DNA of 64,000 bases from Apostichopus japonicus (lineage: Eukaryota > Echinodermata > Holothuroidea > Aspidochirotida > Stichopodidae): the NCBI RefSeq assembly GCF_037975245.1, contig NC_092571.1, positions 2,958,501 to 3,022,500 on the forward strand. The letters are read 5' to 3'. Of the stretch, positions 27,301 to 42,300 are shown piece after piece (positions within the stretch are counted from its first letter, which is position 1; the number at the start of each line of letters is the position of its first letter). The position numbers and the translations under genes were made by a program. The notes below the pieces were generated by a model that was not told the origin of the DNA, ran no database searches, and saw only the letters and a program-made list of their open reading frames with translations.

Positions 27301-30300
27301 AAAATTAATGAAAGGGGCATTCCCCATAACAAAGGGCTCATGCCAAGTTAGAGTATGGGGTGATAAAAGTCCAAGTACCAGAGGGATAAGGAAAATTTTA
27401 AATTTTAAACAGATCTTGTAAACCTAACTCTAAAGAAAAATTATAATGTACATATGTTAGCAATTCATGCATGGAATATTACTTTCAGTTGCTTGTTCAT
27501 GTCTTTTAATATCAGACATTTGCAGATCTTCACCAGTGACACTTCATAAAGACGTTTTTTTGCGCAGAACTCCGACCGTGGCTTTTCCAATCTTTGTTTA
27601 GACCATGAACCAAACATTAATCAACCCACCCATCCACTCTACCCTCCTTTCTCCCACTCCATCTTCAGCAGCTCCTGCGTTTTACTACGCCACCGGGAAA
27701 ACAAAATCAAATGGCAAACTGAAAACTGAACTTTGCTTTTTAATAATATTCAGGGATGAGCCTGGGGTAAAAAAAATCATGTTACTTTGCAAAAATTGCG
27801 GTATAGGCTCCAGTTTGCATATGCTACAGTGTGTTAGGATACTAGTTTTGTCCGGAGGTAGAAAAGAAATCACAGATATTCCGCGAATTCACAGAAAAAG
27901 CTCATGCCTGAATATTTAACAACAATAGGGGCAGACTACATACAAGCTGTCTGTCATCAGCTTGCTGATATTACAACCAGTTGTGAGGTTTACAATCTGT
28001 GCATGCGGTTTGATGTGATGGTTTCTATGAATCATGGAAAAATCTACGACTTCGGCGAATGAATCATGCTCATATTCGCGACACTCTTCGACAATACACC
28101 TCGGTGGCGTGCTATCAATCCACTATCATCGATGAATTAGGGCCAGCACTGACTCTACACACGTTCAAGCAGTACACTGCAGTCGCCGATTTCAGGCAAT
28201 CAGTATGCGACTTGGAATGTTCACACAATTACTCCAACCGAGATTGCCCAATTTAATAGTCAAGCTATAAAACCATCCTTCTAGATTCTGGGCCCTACAA
28301 TTTAGGCAAAGTTTACTGGCTCTAAATGCCCGTCAATTTCGCCATTTGCCACTAGCAAACTCCCCCCCCCACCACCCCTCCCCCTACAAAGAAATAAGAA
28401 AAGACGCTTGCAATTTTCTGCCTGTAGACAAATATAGAATGTAAACAACGTGTCAAGTTGTTTTCATAGCAGTGGTCAATCCCAAAATTAGCATGCATGA
28501 TTTCCATACTTTTTATATTTGCATCGTATTACTGTTAACTTATCAGCAAATATAATTGTAGGCTGCTTCCATAAACCTGTATAGTAACTGATATGCATCA
28601 GTAAAATGCCGGCGAGAACTTGATTTTAGCCCTGGAGTAGATTTGCTTTTAAGCGCAAGAACCTTTTGAGCAAGAGGATATAATTGGCCAGCTTGGATTG
28701 CTTTCCCCAACATGAACATTTAATTAACTAGTAGTTAGTGACTCCATTTGCTTTTTTTATTGCTTTTTAAATTATCATTCACTGCCTAGGTATTGATTAC
28801 AATTTGAAACCCACGTATTTAGACCTTTGTTTTGACCGATCTGTATAGAGACTTATAGGACTAAATTACCTTTTTAAAGGCTTTAGCCGCATATTAGAAA
28901 ATAAACTCCTCCAATGTTGTGCTGTGAAGTGATATTATGCTTAAGTGGCAGCCGGTTGAAAGTACCCGCACTGGTCTGTTTCTGAAGTAGCATTAACTCT
29001 TAGGTTACACTAGCACTACTTATGGGAGTCTCGTGAGAACCTTTAAATGGTTAGACTGCAGTCATAAGAAACAGCTTTCATTACATTAAGTAGTTACTCT
29101 GCACTTCTTCAACTTAAAACTCAAAATTCCAGGAAACTGTTGTATTTGTGTACCAACTAGCAGGGCAGACAGTAGCCATTCATATAGCTGGGATTGAAAG
29201 CAACGGGTGGGTGTGACACATAAGTTTGATTATATGTAAACACTACAAATTGAGTTCCACTCATATCCGATAAATTAGAAATGGGTAATAACTTATTCAT
29301 ACATTCCATTATCTCAAATCATCAACAATTTCTACGACCTCATTTTTTCCCCCCGAACAACTATTGAAACATCACACAACATAGAAAGCCAACTTTTTTT
29401 TTGCTTCATTCTTTGCCCCAAAAAAAAGAAAAAGTACTGTCATATGCTTATACAGGCTCACGGGGGAACAAAGAATTGACGGATTTGCTGTCCAAACTCT
29501 TACTTCTAGCTGTGAAAACCATGATAGCAAGCCTGGTTTTTCATGGTTCAATTAAATCTTCTCCTATGTGGGCAATTTACCGATGTATAGAACAATGATT
29601 TATCCCGCTCTATAATTTACAAGCGACATGCCAGCCCGACATCCGCTCGTAATTCATTTTCCCTCCCTACATAATCAGATGTTCCTAATAGGGTTAGCGA
29701 CGACTGTCACACGTAGCTTCAAACACTTGCAAACCCTTACAGTAGGCAGACCGCGTATCTGATTTCCAGACGAGGCCTTTCTCATATTTCGTAGCAATAT
29801 TTACGGGGAGAAAAAAAAGAAGTTGGCGAAGACATATCGCGATACAGACATTTTCCATACGAAAGGTTACGACGAAATGTTTTTGTTTTGTTCTGTTTTT
29901 ACCGAGTGCCACGAGACAGACCGGTAGCATTACAAGAAAATCGGAGAGAAAGAAATGGGATACGTACAATATTAGCAAAATATATAAATCGTCCCCTCGC
30001 GCGAAACTATGCGTGCTGAAATTGCTCTCGTTGTAGAGAATTAAGAAGCTGGTGGCCAATAACCTCAATGTCACCTTCTTAACCATTCGATATGAGAGAA
30101 AAAATGATAGGAAATATTGTTCACTTCTTTGTCAATAATACAATCTAAAAGATATCACAAAACGCTTACTGCCACCGATTGGAACTGAACTTTAAAGAGA
30201 AGGTGTTTCCAATTATCTGTACAATGATCATGGGTGAATGTCATATATTGTTAAATGAGATTTGCTAATACTTCATGTAAATTCCATGAACTGCATGAGA

Positions 30301-33300
30301 CCATCAGAGTGTGTGTTTCACGTGTTGCTATCACCTTTCAGGTTCACATCCTGTGTTTACAATGCTTACTAATTTATGACATCAAACTTTCGACACGGAA
30401 AAAATGCATTAACAGCACAAAAAGTTTCAATTAGGTCTACTGCAGAGTTTTGTCTATAGACACACACATGCAACCATGGACAATATAAATAAATAAATAA
30501 ATGAAATAACTAATAAATAAATCGTATTGGATCTATTAATTCATAATCCACTGTACAAAGTGCACATTGTGAATTATGTAAATGAGATAGTGAATAAACA
30601 TAAATTGCATGTAAACCTAATCACTTAAAGCATTCTACTTTTTAATACTAGCAAGAGCCTAGTGTTAATGCAATTACATACAGAAGATTACAATACTTAG
30701 TATTAAACTGCAGGTTAACTACTACTAATTAATGCAATGACATAAGGGAACCATGTCAAAGAAGAAAAGCTGCAGCGGCTGCAAGATCGGCTGCAGCAAG
30801 GCTGAACAAATACCAAGCAACAGAGAATATCTCGCAAGACCAGCAGTGCCTACTGTGTGAAACTGTGTGCAGTGCCTATCATGTGAAACTGCACAGCAGA
30901 AAAGATTATATCTCACGCAGCCTGGATGCAGGATGCTGCAGCCTCACCCCCCCCCCCCCCCCCCGAATCCTACTTTTATAAGCCACTCACCTCGGATACA
31001 TGTTCCTTGTTCTTGTAATCAAACTCGGGTACTTTTAACTTGAAACTGTTGAGAATGACGTTGTGCTTGGACATATCCGTGGCCAAGATGCAAGTGATCA
31101 TACTCTCCCTGACGAATTTGAAATCTTCTGCCGATAAGTTGTTGAATAAATTACAGTGTTGCTGTAAAAAAAAAGGGGGGGGGGAAGGGAGGTTAAAATA
31201 AAAAAAAACAAGCCAAAATCAATCACGTAATTTATTTTTTGACAAGTTTATCGAACAAGATCATTCTTTACAACTGCGCAACATGAAAGTTTGAAGTGTT
31301 ACATTTTTTTCTTTTTATCTACATTTATCTTGCTTAATTATTGTTTCAATGTGTAGGTACGGTTGGAAGATGAGAAGGAAAAAGGACAAATTTAAAGGCA
31401 ACATACTGGTTGTCTGTAATACATCTTTCAAAGGGGGGGGGGAGGGTAAAATATCTCTAAGACAAGTCTTTTGAGGGAAAAAAAAACATTAAAAGAACTT
31501 ATATTTGACATTTAACACCTCGAAATATTTGTTTACTTTCTTTTCGCAAAAATTATCTACAGTGTATGGACTTCAATACAGATATAATGAAGCATGTCAA
31601 TGATTGAGGAGGTGACTTTGACTGAATTTGCAACTACTGGAATTTACAGGAAAGTGATGACAGCAGAGATGATTTCACCCTCTTTCTTGCCTTTGAAATA
31701 CCCCCCTCCCCCCCAAAAAAATTCTTTCCTATGAAATACAATTTTTTTTTTCTTTCTTGATTGTAATACACAATAAATGTAATCGGATGCACACTTTAGG
31801 TTATCATAGTTATAGAATTACAGATGTAAAACCTGCTGCTTTCCTTGCCGATATTAATGAAGATCTCTGTTTGTGGGAAAACCGCAACAATAAGCTAACA
31901 TTTGCTTTATTCTAATCGGATATATACCATACATTTTAACGTTTGCATTCAAACACAAGACTAAAGACTTGCACACAGCTGGAGAAGATAGCAAGGAGTC
32001 ACACACATGTTAGAGTTTAATTTTTCAATCCTTTTAATTTGATATCAATTGCAATGTTTATTTATAAAAGATGGGCCTTGGAAATGGTGAGTCTTGGTTT
32101 CCATTGTCAACAATACCTATATTCACCATAAACAAATATGGATAGAATGAGAAGGAACCGGTTAACGGAGTTTGCCTCATGGAGACTTTAACAACATCGC
32201 GCAATGACAACAGATGCTACACTTTGAAGTCGAGACATCTCCATCCTCATCTTTCCGTTTGGGTGAGTTGTTTAAAATCTCTCAAGAAATCAACCTATTG
32301 ATTATGGGTTTAGGTATTGTTCCTCCTTTCGTACCGAGATGTACGTGGTGTATGCAAATGAGTACAACTCGATCGCTCTCGATTCTGCCGACGGAAGAGA
32401 CCACTGTTGGACCGATATTAACTCACGCAAATTAGCTTAAAATGTAATAATTACCCATAAACGTCTGCCAGTGGTCTAATTAATGTAATATTTGCGTGAC
32501 TGTCCTGACTATTTTGTACCAACGTTCTGAGGTTCATCGACCGTTTGAAGAGGCCTGCCGAGGTCTGTGTGCTTTGTGGTATTCATGAAGCCCTAAATGA
32601 TGGTTAATGGTTCATGAAAGGGGCTTCGACAAATCTATGTCCACTTTTGTGGATTGATTGGGGTGTTTTGAGTTGGATCGTTCTAACAGTTCCATTAGAT
32701 GACCAAATACAATGCAACGGTACCCCTCTATCTAGCCAAGATCTGAAATTTATGCAGCCCTAATTTCTCGGGATTTAAGTCAGATGTATGCCGGTATTTT
32801 CAAGTACCCCCCAGACTGCAAAATTAGGTTTATAAAAAACAGTCTTATCAAATGCATAATCTAACCTCAGTGGAACACTGACGTATAACAACCTCAAAGA
32901 TTTCCACATTTTTTTCCCCTTTTCATTTCGCTTGAATATCTGGAATGGATGCTTGCTTATCGCATGCATGATAAATCCGTTTTTGTTTTTCAGTTTAATT
33001 TGAGAACTGTGTTGATGTTGTTACTCAATGCTAATATTACCATAACAGTGTAGATCATCATAAAACTTGGCTAGTCAAATTTTAGTTCAAATAATAACAA
33101 AAGTCTGGAAAAAAAAAAATAGGCTAAGTTTTTCTCTCTACTTACTTACTTACATTACGTGAAAATGTGTGACAGGGCAAGAATATGTTGACGATTGTAT
33201 ATACACTCCAGCAAAATGTCCTTAAATTTTCAGGAATTTAATCTAAAAATGGTAGGTTGTGTCTAGATTGATACTTACAGCAAACACAAACACTTGGTTA

Positions 33301-36300
33301 GGCTCAGCAAAATTTGGCGAACAATTTATGTAAATGGTGGCTTTTATTTAAACCGATACTTTCATGATTTGCAGACTTGACCCACCACTACTGAGGTCAA
33401 TATTATGCAGGGCAGATTTGTTAAGGATTTCTTACAAAATGTGGTGAGTCCGAAAGGAAAGTGCAGGAACGCAAAGAATGATCCAAATATGATGTACATT
33501 GGAGGAGCTGATGTGTAGGTCTGGTGAAGAGAAAACCAGCGTTGGGCCCGTAAACCTCCCATTAGGGTTGTACATATGCATATCACTATCATGATGTTTT
33601 ATTTCAGTATCTTCAGGGGTGCATACCATAAATTAATCATTTTCACCTATTTGGGATAATTAGTCACAATTTATTCTGAACTTCATGTTAACTCAACAAG
33701 TCGTCCTTGCGTACGACCTCCAAAACCCAAGTTTGGTCGTCCAAATTACAAAAACTCGGTCATCTCGGACGACAATAAAAAAATTCGCCTTGTTTACGAG
33801 ACCAGAAAATATTCCCAAAGAGACAAAATTTGCATGCGACAGCTGATCGTAACACAGTCTTGCATCGCTTTAAGACCGACAAAACCCGGCCGGCAATGAC
33901 CGACGTTAACTTCTCACCCTACATAACTACTGACCTTTCCTAAAATTTGGAAGGCTATGGAGCAGTGATGATTCTCGAGAGGAGAGATGTCGTTGTACCT
34001 GAGGGCGAGCTCTGTTCGTGCGTTTACCTGGAACAGGATGAAAGAGATAGAAGAATATTAACAGAAATATGTGTAATCAAAGATTATGTGAAATAATTCA
34101 AAGATTTGAAATCAGTGATATCTATTTCGACAAAAAGGCAAATCTGCACTTAGAAATGATTTGCATGTGACAGAGATTAAAGTACTTTGTTTCAATCAAA
34201 CGAGGGTTGGATAGATGGGGGAAATGGGGAGAGCAGGGATGGGAAGGAGCACTTAGTCAACTGCACTCTTACGTTGTGTAATACTCAATTGGTAAAACTG
34301 CCTGAAAATATTGACCAAATTCTGTTTTAATGGCCATCTGGACCTCAACATGCTATTAAAATGTATTCTATAAAATAAAATAAAACTGTTACCAAACTGC
34401 TTATCCACTAGAGAGCCTGTGTAGGAGAATGTGTAAAAGTAAGTTGGCCTGACGTTTGGATCCTAGCAGGATCTCCTTCAAAGGCCTTGTCATTTAGCCT
34501 TTGAAGAAGATCCTGCTAGGATCGAAACATCAGGCCAACTTAAAATGTATTCTAATCAATTTATATTCTTGTGAAGTTTCTCATATTATACTCAACCTCA
34601 GACATTTATGCACGCGAGATCTATTTGTCTTCTACGGAAAGTTTCAATCGCGGTGGTGCGCACAGCTGGCTTCCTAGCAACAGGACATTATATGCAAAAT
34701 ATGAATATACGAGTGATGCATATATACACTAAAGAAGCCGTTTCCTGTAAATGTTAGTCTGAATTAAAAAATGTTCTTACATTATCAGACTCTAAGATTT
34801 ATATTCTCATTCTCATGCTGTATTCATTACTTCCTACATTCATCTTACATTGCATAATATATGTAGTTATTATAAAATAATAATGAATGGTTATGAGTGC
34901 AATAGTGCAAATATTTCATGAGTTGAAAGATGGAATGTTCCATTCAACAAGGCACAGCCGAGTTGAATGGAACATTCCATCTTACAACTCATGAAATATT
35001 TGCACTATTGCACGAATGGAAACCATTCATTATTTGTTTTATACAACATATTATATTAAGATGGGTAAAATGCACTCATGCAACAGATTGTTTTGAACAG
35101 ACAGGTTTCTCTGCCCTTTTACCATTGAAAAAAGTGCTACCAAAATAGTATAACCCATGGTTCTATTTCATAGAGTGGAATAGAGCGGATTTTGCATGCA
35201 ATCAACAAGCAATTGACCAATCAAATGACCAGAATACAATTAGGTGTTGTATAAACATGGTTATCACATGAAAAGATATTAGGAGATAGCTCACTGCACA
35301 AGATCTGTCTACGTGGCAACTACCGCCAGCCACAAGTTTATAAGCTCAGGTTACATTATAGTTAATCCATGATTAAGTCATACAAATAGAAAACTTAAAA
35401 GGTGATATGTCTTCAAGTTATCTAATATTAGTTTCAGTTTTTATAATACCTATTTGACCCATTATATATAGGTAAACCCACGTCCTGGAAGAATTTCAAC
35501 AGAATTGACAATTAAATAAATCTGGCAAATTTATAGGAAAATGACTATCAGAAGTACAGTCCATTACCATCATGTATCCTGACACTCTGTTTGTATATAT
35601 ACACATAAGTACAAACTGTTAACCATTAACTGGGCAGATACTTATCTTAAAGGATTGGTTCAGGTGTTTGACATGTCTATTTTGTATGAAAAAGCACATA
35701 AAGACAAAAAGAACAGTGAAGAAATTACCATGATAGCATGCTCTGTTAAGGAGATATAACACTTTGAAGATATCAAAATTTCTTTGAAAACGACTGGTGT
35801 AGAAAGACTTACTGTGAGGGTGTGACGTCACATCCTCACTTCCTTAACATTTGTGAATATATTTCTTTAAAAATTATTTACATTTTTTAACACATTTGAA
35901 AATAATATAATCAAAAATTCTTCAGATGTTTAATCTCAAATACTTCCTTTGACAAATATGAGATCTCCTGACATATCTTTTGGTTGAAAGTCATGAAATC
36001 TCACAAAATATTTAAAGAAAAAAAGAAAAGACTTTTCATGAATGTGAGGATGTGACATCACAGCTAGTCAGATTTCAGCAGTTTCTACACAATCTGATAA
36101 AACTTTACACTTGAATATCTCTTTAATCGAAAAAGATATTTGAACAGTTTTTTCACCATTGTGTTTCTTTTATTGTCCTCTTTCATATAACATTAACATG
36201 TATGACAACTGAACCAATCCTTTCATAACATAAAAACACAGAAGTTTATCCATTCAAAAGCCTTGATTTCAAGAGCAGTAGGACACTTAAGTAAATTAAG

Positions 36301-39300
36301 GTTACATTAATATCACTTTTCAAGGGTGAACTCAAGTCGATAATGACAGAAATTGTAAATTTCCCAATGAACAGTTGCCATGGTAATATCACAAACTACC
36401 AACTGCAATTTGTTACATTTTCCTGAAAGAGAATTCAGCTGAAGGGATTATTTGTCCAAATTATCTGGAATCAAAACTTTTCTTTGCAGTTAACAAACCA
36501 GACATTGAGATGCGCTCTCAAGCTACAAAGCAGTGTGTTTATAGGTTTACCTTTAATAATTCGAACACCTTAATTAGAACACTGTTATTGCCTCAAAGCT
36601 CATTGCCAATGGAAAACTCCTTGTCGCCATAGCGACTGTTCTAGTAGCCAAAATTAAAAAAGCACCACTTTCGTGATTATGGTGCATATCGTAGACAACG
36701 ATTTGCTTAAACGATGACTGAAACAAATATCATTTCGGAGATGATGACCCAAGCTTACCCTCTCCTTAGGTTTGGAGCAAACTACTCTTTTAATTTAATT
36801 GATTAAACTAAAAACCACTAGTGGGGGGGCTAACGGCCAACGGAGAAGATAAAGCTCGGCGACCATTAATCTAGTTTCTCTGGTTTCTCAGGTCAATTTT
36901 AGTCCAATCAACCTATTCAATTGGTACCCATTATCGTCCAAGTTATGCATCGGTTTCAACAAACTCCTGCGATAATTTCTTGTTCCTTCGACAGAAGTCA
37001 CACCGACGTATCGAGGTCAGCCGGGTACAGTGTGCCATTTTATGACTGCGTCCACAATGCACGGGCAGTATCATCGCGCAAATCTTCCACGAGTTTTCCA
37101 ATTTTAGAGGAGAAACATCGCTTTGCTTTCGTAGACATTTTAAACAGCATTGCAGGTTGACGTCAAATTCTGGGAGATAACAACAGCAGTAGCATGCCAG
37201 ACCAGCTGTACTTAATGTCCAAAAACTGTAGGTTTACATTTATAATTGAAAATACCATAAATGGGATACAAAAAAATGATAACCAGTTTTAGTTTTAGGA
37301 TTGTTAAGTTCCTATTAGCTGCTGTAATGAAAAAAAACATGAACATGCAAACCATGGGGGAGCATGCTTGGGGGAGCATATTTGGCTTTCAAATGGGGGG
37401 CAGTGGGGGGGTGGACTTAACATACAATACCTGCAGGCCAAATCCATTCTGCCAAAATTGAAGATGCATGTTTGCAGTTAAAGTATATATTTAAATCTGT
37501 CCGTCTGTCAATTTGTCTGGCCATCCGTCCGTCCATCCCATTTCATCCCATACCTCCATCCCTGTATACTTGTAGCAAATTTCTTTCTCGATTCAAAATA
37601 GGAAGTGATATAATTTATGCGGATAAGCTGTAACAATGTAAAATTAAATATCATAAGTTTCAGCCATTTTTTTTTTTTTTTTCAGGTGGAGATCATCATC
37701 CTTCTAACACACACAAAAAGTGCCAAAGGGCGGAAAAAAAATTAAGGTAAAAGGACGAAACACAGATTCTGTTCATAACTTTGACCTAGTTTAGTAAAAG
37801 CACATCCACCGGTGAGAATCCGCCTTCTGTTGTAGCCTAGGCACAATTCTTAACAGAGTGCATATGGTTCAACATAGGGATAAAATTGCTCCAAACCAAA
37901 AACTCAATGAGCTGCGAGAAAAGCTTTAATCAGAATATAATGCATCGCCGGAGAGAAAACAAGCATGTTTGCCCGAGGTGATTAACAGAGTGTGAATGCA
38001 ATCTACTTGCTTCACGACTTGGCCTACCTGTTACAAAAGTTGTTCGGGTACTTAATCACAAATTCTCGAGGCTGCATTTAAATAACCCAAATTACTGCAG
38101 AGGTGAAAAGGTTGCGAAGGACAAAGGCAGAGAAAAATGATATCACTCGACTGGTTTCTAGGAGGTATATGAGCTCCTCTAGAAACTATTAAAGTGAATA
38201 TGTTCCAGATCCTAAAAAATATTGAGATACATAATTAATAATCATAATAATTAATAATCATAATAATAATAATGTTTCTTTCCTTTCTGTTTATTTTTTA
38301 ATTTTAATAAAAGGAAAAAAAAAAAGGGAATATCCAGGCTTATTATAGTAAATTAACCGTACAACGAACCAGCGTCATAAATCCAGTTGTTTAAGGCCAG
38401 TTATTTTACCTGTCATGAATATGCAAGAATTTTGAAACATTTCAATAACATTTTTTTTTTCATACAGTTCATTAGTAAAAAAATGAATTAAAAAAATGAT
38501 TGTAACCTATCAATAGAAGCAGAAGAAACCTGACATATTTGTATCATTTTTGAGTCCCCCCCCCCAAAAAAAAAATCTGATTCATAACTACTAATGTGCG
38601 GAACCACAATAAAAATTTGACTTGCGTAAAGTATCAATAATTGGTTTGCGGTACGTGTCACGAGATGAAAAGTGCAAACTAATGATTTCTGTGACGTCAA
38701 TAAACTGTTTGCTCGATAGTGTACGGCCTCATTTTTATAATTAAAATTCATGACATCACCTGCCGGCCCCCTGCTCTGTTTAAAATTCATATTCAAGGTC
38801 TTTTTCAGCAGAAAGCAGCTAACGAGATTGTTCTTCGAGAAGCTTATTAAACAGGGACCTGAAGATGATATTTAAGGCCCTCCCTCCTGTTCACCCTCCT
38901 CTCGGCAACAGCTGTTGCCGAGTATGGGTACCACGGGACATGACTAGTTTGTAAAGAGAAGCATGAATGCCATGCATCTGTGCTAATTCCCCGAGTCTTG
39001 GTCGTGTAAACAAACTTTGAGGTTACCCGGATATTTAGCTGGTCATGTGTGTGCTCACATACTTTGGCAAAGTGAGGAATCGGGATCCGCTGGCAAGATG
39101 CCAAGTATAATCTCATCTTCTATTTTCATGTCTTGTAGACACAACTTCTCTGATTTAATACGGTGCAAGTCATCAGCAATGCAACTAATACTGCAGGACC
39201 TCGCCAATGGTTGCTGAGAGATTTTCCAAAAACTCTTTTCCCTGGAAATACCCGGTGCTACAACCCTCCAATTCATAATCCAGACATTCCAAGTGCATCG

Positions 39301-42300
39301 TTATCCAATTAATTATCTCAGACAGTTATAAACATATATATATACTTTAAGAGCATTATAAAAATGCTTGTTATAGATTAAGTATGTGTGACCATTAATT
39401 GTCTTTCTAGCAGATTTGGGGAAGGCAGTTTACTGAAAACCAATAATTAGACACAAATCCAACTATCCCTCAGTACCTATAGTATTCACAGGACCTATAG
39501 TATTGCTATAGTATAGCAACTTCTAGGCAGGGGCGTAGTGAAGAATCTGCCAAGGGAGGGGCGAAGCCTGTAGGCAAACTATCTAAGCGTAGTGCCGCCA
39601 CCATGAGTTGGCGCGAAGCGTACAAGAAAATTTTGGCCGAAAATGCCTCCCAGATCGCTGGAAATGACACTTCCCAGGCCTTGTAAATTGCATCTAAGCA
39701 TTTTCTATTTTGAAATTACTAGCGATATTATGAGAAATTTAAAAAAAATATGCTCAAGGGGGGGGGCGGTCACCCCTTCTCCCCCCCTTGGCTACGTGCC
39801 TGCTTCTAGGCCCGACTATGTTAGGGGAAATTTATCGGGGCATATGATAACATTGGATTGTTTATTACATGTAAAGTGGCATACATGAATAAAGGCAGCA
39901 TGATAATTATAATATCTAAAACCATAATTCACCTCTAATCTGTTATATCAAACCATTTCACAGTCTGCCGCACAAAAAACCAATATTTAGCTTAATTAGA
40001 AATATGAGGGCAACCCGTTTCTTTAATCAACGGGAATGATATAATGCTGTTACAGTAAATTCAGAAACGCAGATAAAGTTGATAACATATATTGAAACTC
40101 AACACAGTTTTTGGGGAAAGAAACACAGTTTATGATTTTAGTCAATTAACAGACATATCGTTATTAAGTACGACAAATTTAATATCGTTCTCTGGAATTT
40201 TGTTAGTAGTAGACTTCATGCTTAATTATAAAACAATGTAACAGTTCCGCTGGAATTGATATGCACAACTTCAAAAACATCATTTTTTTCATTCATTATA
40301 TTCATAATGAAAATTTGTCCAAATTATGAAAGGCAAATTTACAGCTGGCTAAGTCTTGACTTTCTCTCGACATTTACAAATCATTGATTTACAAATCTCT
40401 TTTTAAAGTGGATTTAAAAATGGACGGATCAACCTGGGAAGTTCCTTGGCTTAATGAAATTTTCATTAAAATAAGAACCACAATAATAATAATAACAACA
40501 ACAGCCACAATCATCATAAGATTATATAACTGTGCATTTGAGCATGATATGCCTCATATTGCTCTATCAGTCAGCTTACACAAGGACACCTCCATAGAAA
40601 AGATTGTTCAAGTTAATCACACTTCATTTATGCTGATCTGGATGGATGCCCATGGGTACCATCGTGGATTAAAGTCTTCACAATTTGTCAAGAAATTATA
40701 GCAGGTAATTACATTTTAATTTAGCAAGACCAGTAATTGGCACTTTCGCCAACATTATGCTCAGGTATGTTGCAATAAGCTTCGACACGAAGACAGAGTA
40801 ATTCTACATGTGTTTTCAATTTTAGCCACAAGCGGTCTTTTATATCACTTACTATGTACTGCCAACATAATCCCCCCCCCTCCCCTAATCCTTTACATTA
40901 CTAAGAATATGTCAATGTTACTACATAAACTACATGATGTTAATGATACAGTTGGATATTTTATGAAAATAAAGCTCACAAAAAAACAAGCTTTTTTCTT
41001 ACTGGAAAACAGGTTGTAACAATCTGCCTTAGATAGCAAAATGAACACTGTAAGTTTCATGCACTATATTTATCTTTTTTACATCCATCCCCCCTGCTAT
41101 GGCAACAATATAGCCATGGCAACAGCACCGACCCAAGGAACCCGGTTACTATGTTTCAGACCATTAATCTTCACGCCAATAAAAACATTTTGCATTTTTT
41201 TTCTTCTTTCAGGAAGATGGTGTTTGCATAACTTTAATGTGATATGTGTAATAAAACTACTCATTGGCCTGGCAGAGAAAGAATTCCCTCCCCGCCTGTC
41301 AGTAATGTGGACGCTGTTTGAAATGCATTTTCAATTATTCATAATCTCATACAACCTCAAGGTAGGTATGTGAGCATCAATAATGTATCATTATTCTGGT
41401 GTGACAGTGTGGGGGAGGGGAGAAGAGAGGGATTGTACTACTGTAGATCATATCCCCTGAGAAATTGAAATAATTACAACGGATAACCCTCGAATGCTGT
41501 TCAGTTAACAAATTTGTTCCATTATGGACTGCCTCAAACTATAAGCCTCACCAAGAATGTCTCTGGTCTGAAAGGTATATAGTAATTAAAAAAAAAAAAT
41601 TAAAAAAAATGGCCTGCAGTTTTTTCTAAAATACTAATTATGCGCACAATTAGCCCGAATAGTACTGTACATTACAACAATTACTTTTATTCTCTTCCTT
41701 TCATGTCCACTCATGTCCAACCATGGTCACTCATGTCCACTCATGGTCACTCATGTTCACATGTTCAATCAAGCACATTTTACCAGACGGGAAACTGATA
41801 TTTACATTTTCGTAAATAATTCAAAAAAATTCTCACTTTTCCCACCCTTTTATAACTTTCACCACAGCTAGAGCTTACAGCCATGAAATAATGATTACAA
41901 GGCAACTTTTTAATCTCTTGAATCAAAAAAAGAGGTCCAAAGAATGACATCACTCGATATTATACAAAGACAGTAAACAAGGTCTACACAAATCTCTGCG
42001 GCCATAAAAATGACTTAAATGGATGCAATCAATTCATCAATATATCAATTTTAATAGATTATCAAGTCTATGATCCCACAGTTTGTGATAAATAAATTGA
42101 TACAAAACTGATACAGGATTGCCAACAGCTTATCAACTATGTGACCGCGGTTGCGATAGTTAAAATTCATATCAACTGACGCAGGTTTGCCTAACATTTC
42201 ATCTATTCTATGAGTGGTTTGCGATTTTAAATTCATATATATACCAATGGAGGATCGCCTAACAGCTCATCAATTCTATGACAGCGGTTTGCGATATTTA

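Noticed and set aside
29694-30086. 130-codon minus-strand frame as an extra PDE9A exon
   Set aside because: The PDE9A protein is contiguous across this intron and the frame resembles no PDE segment.
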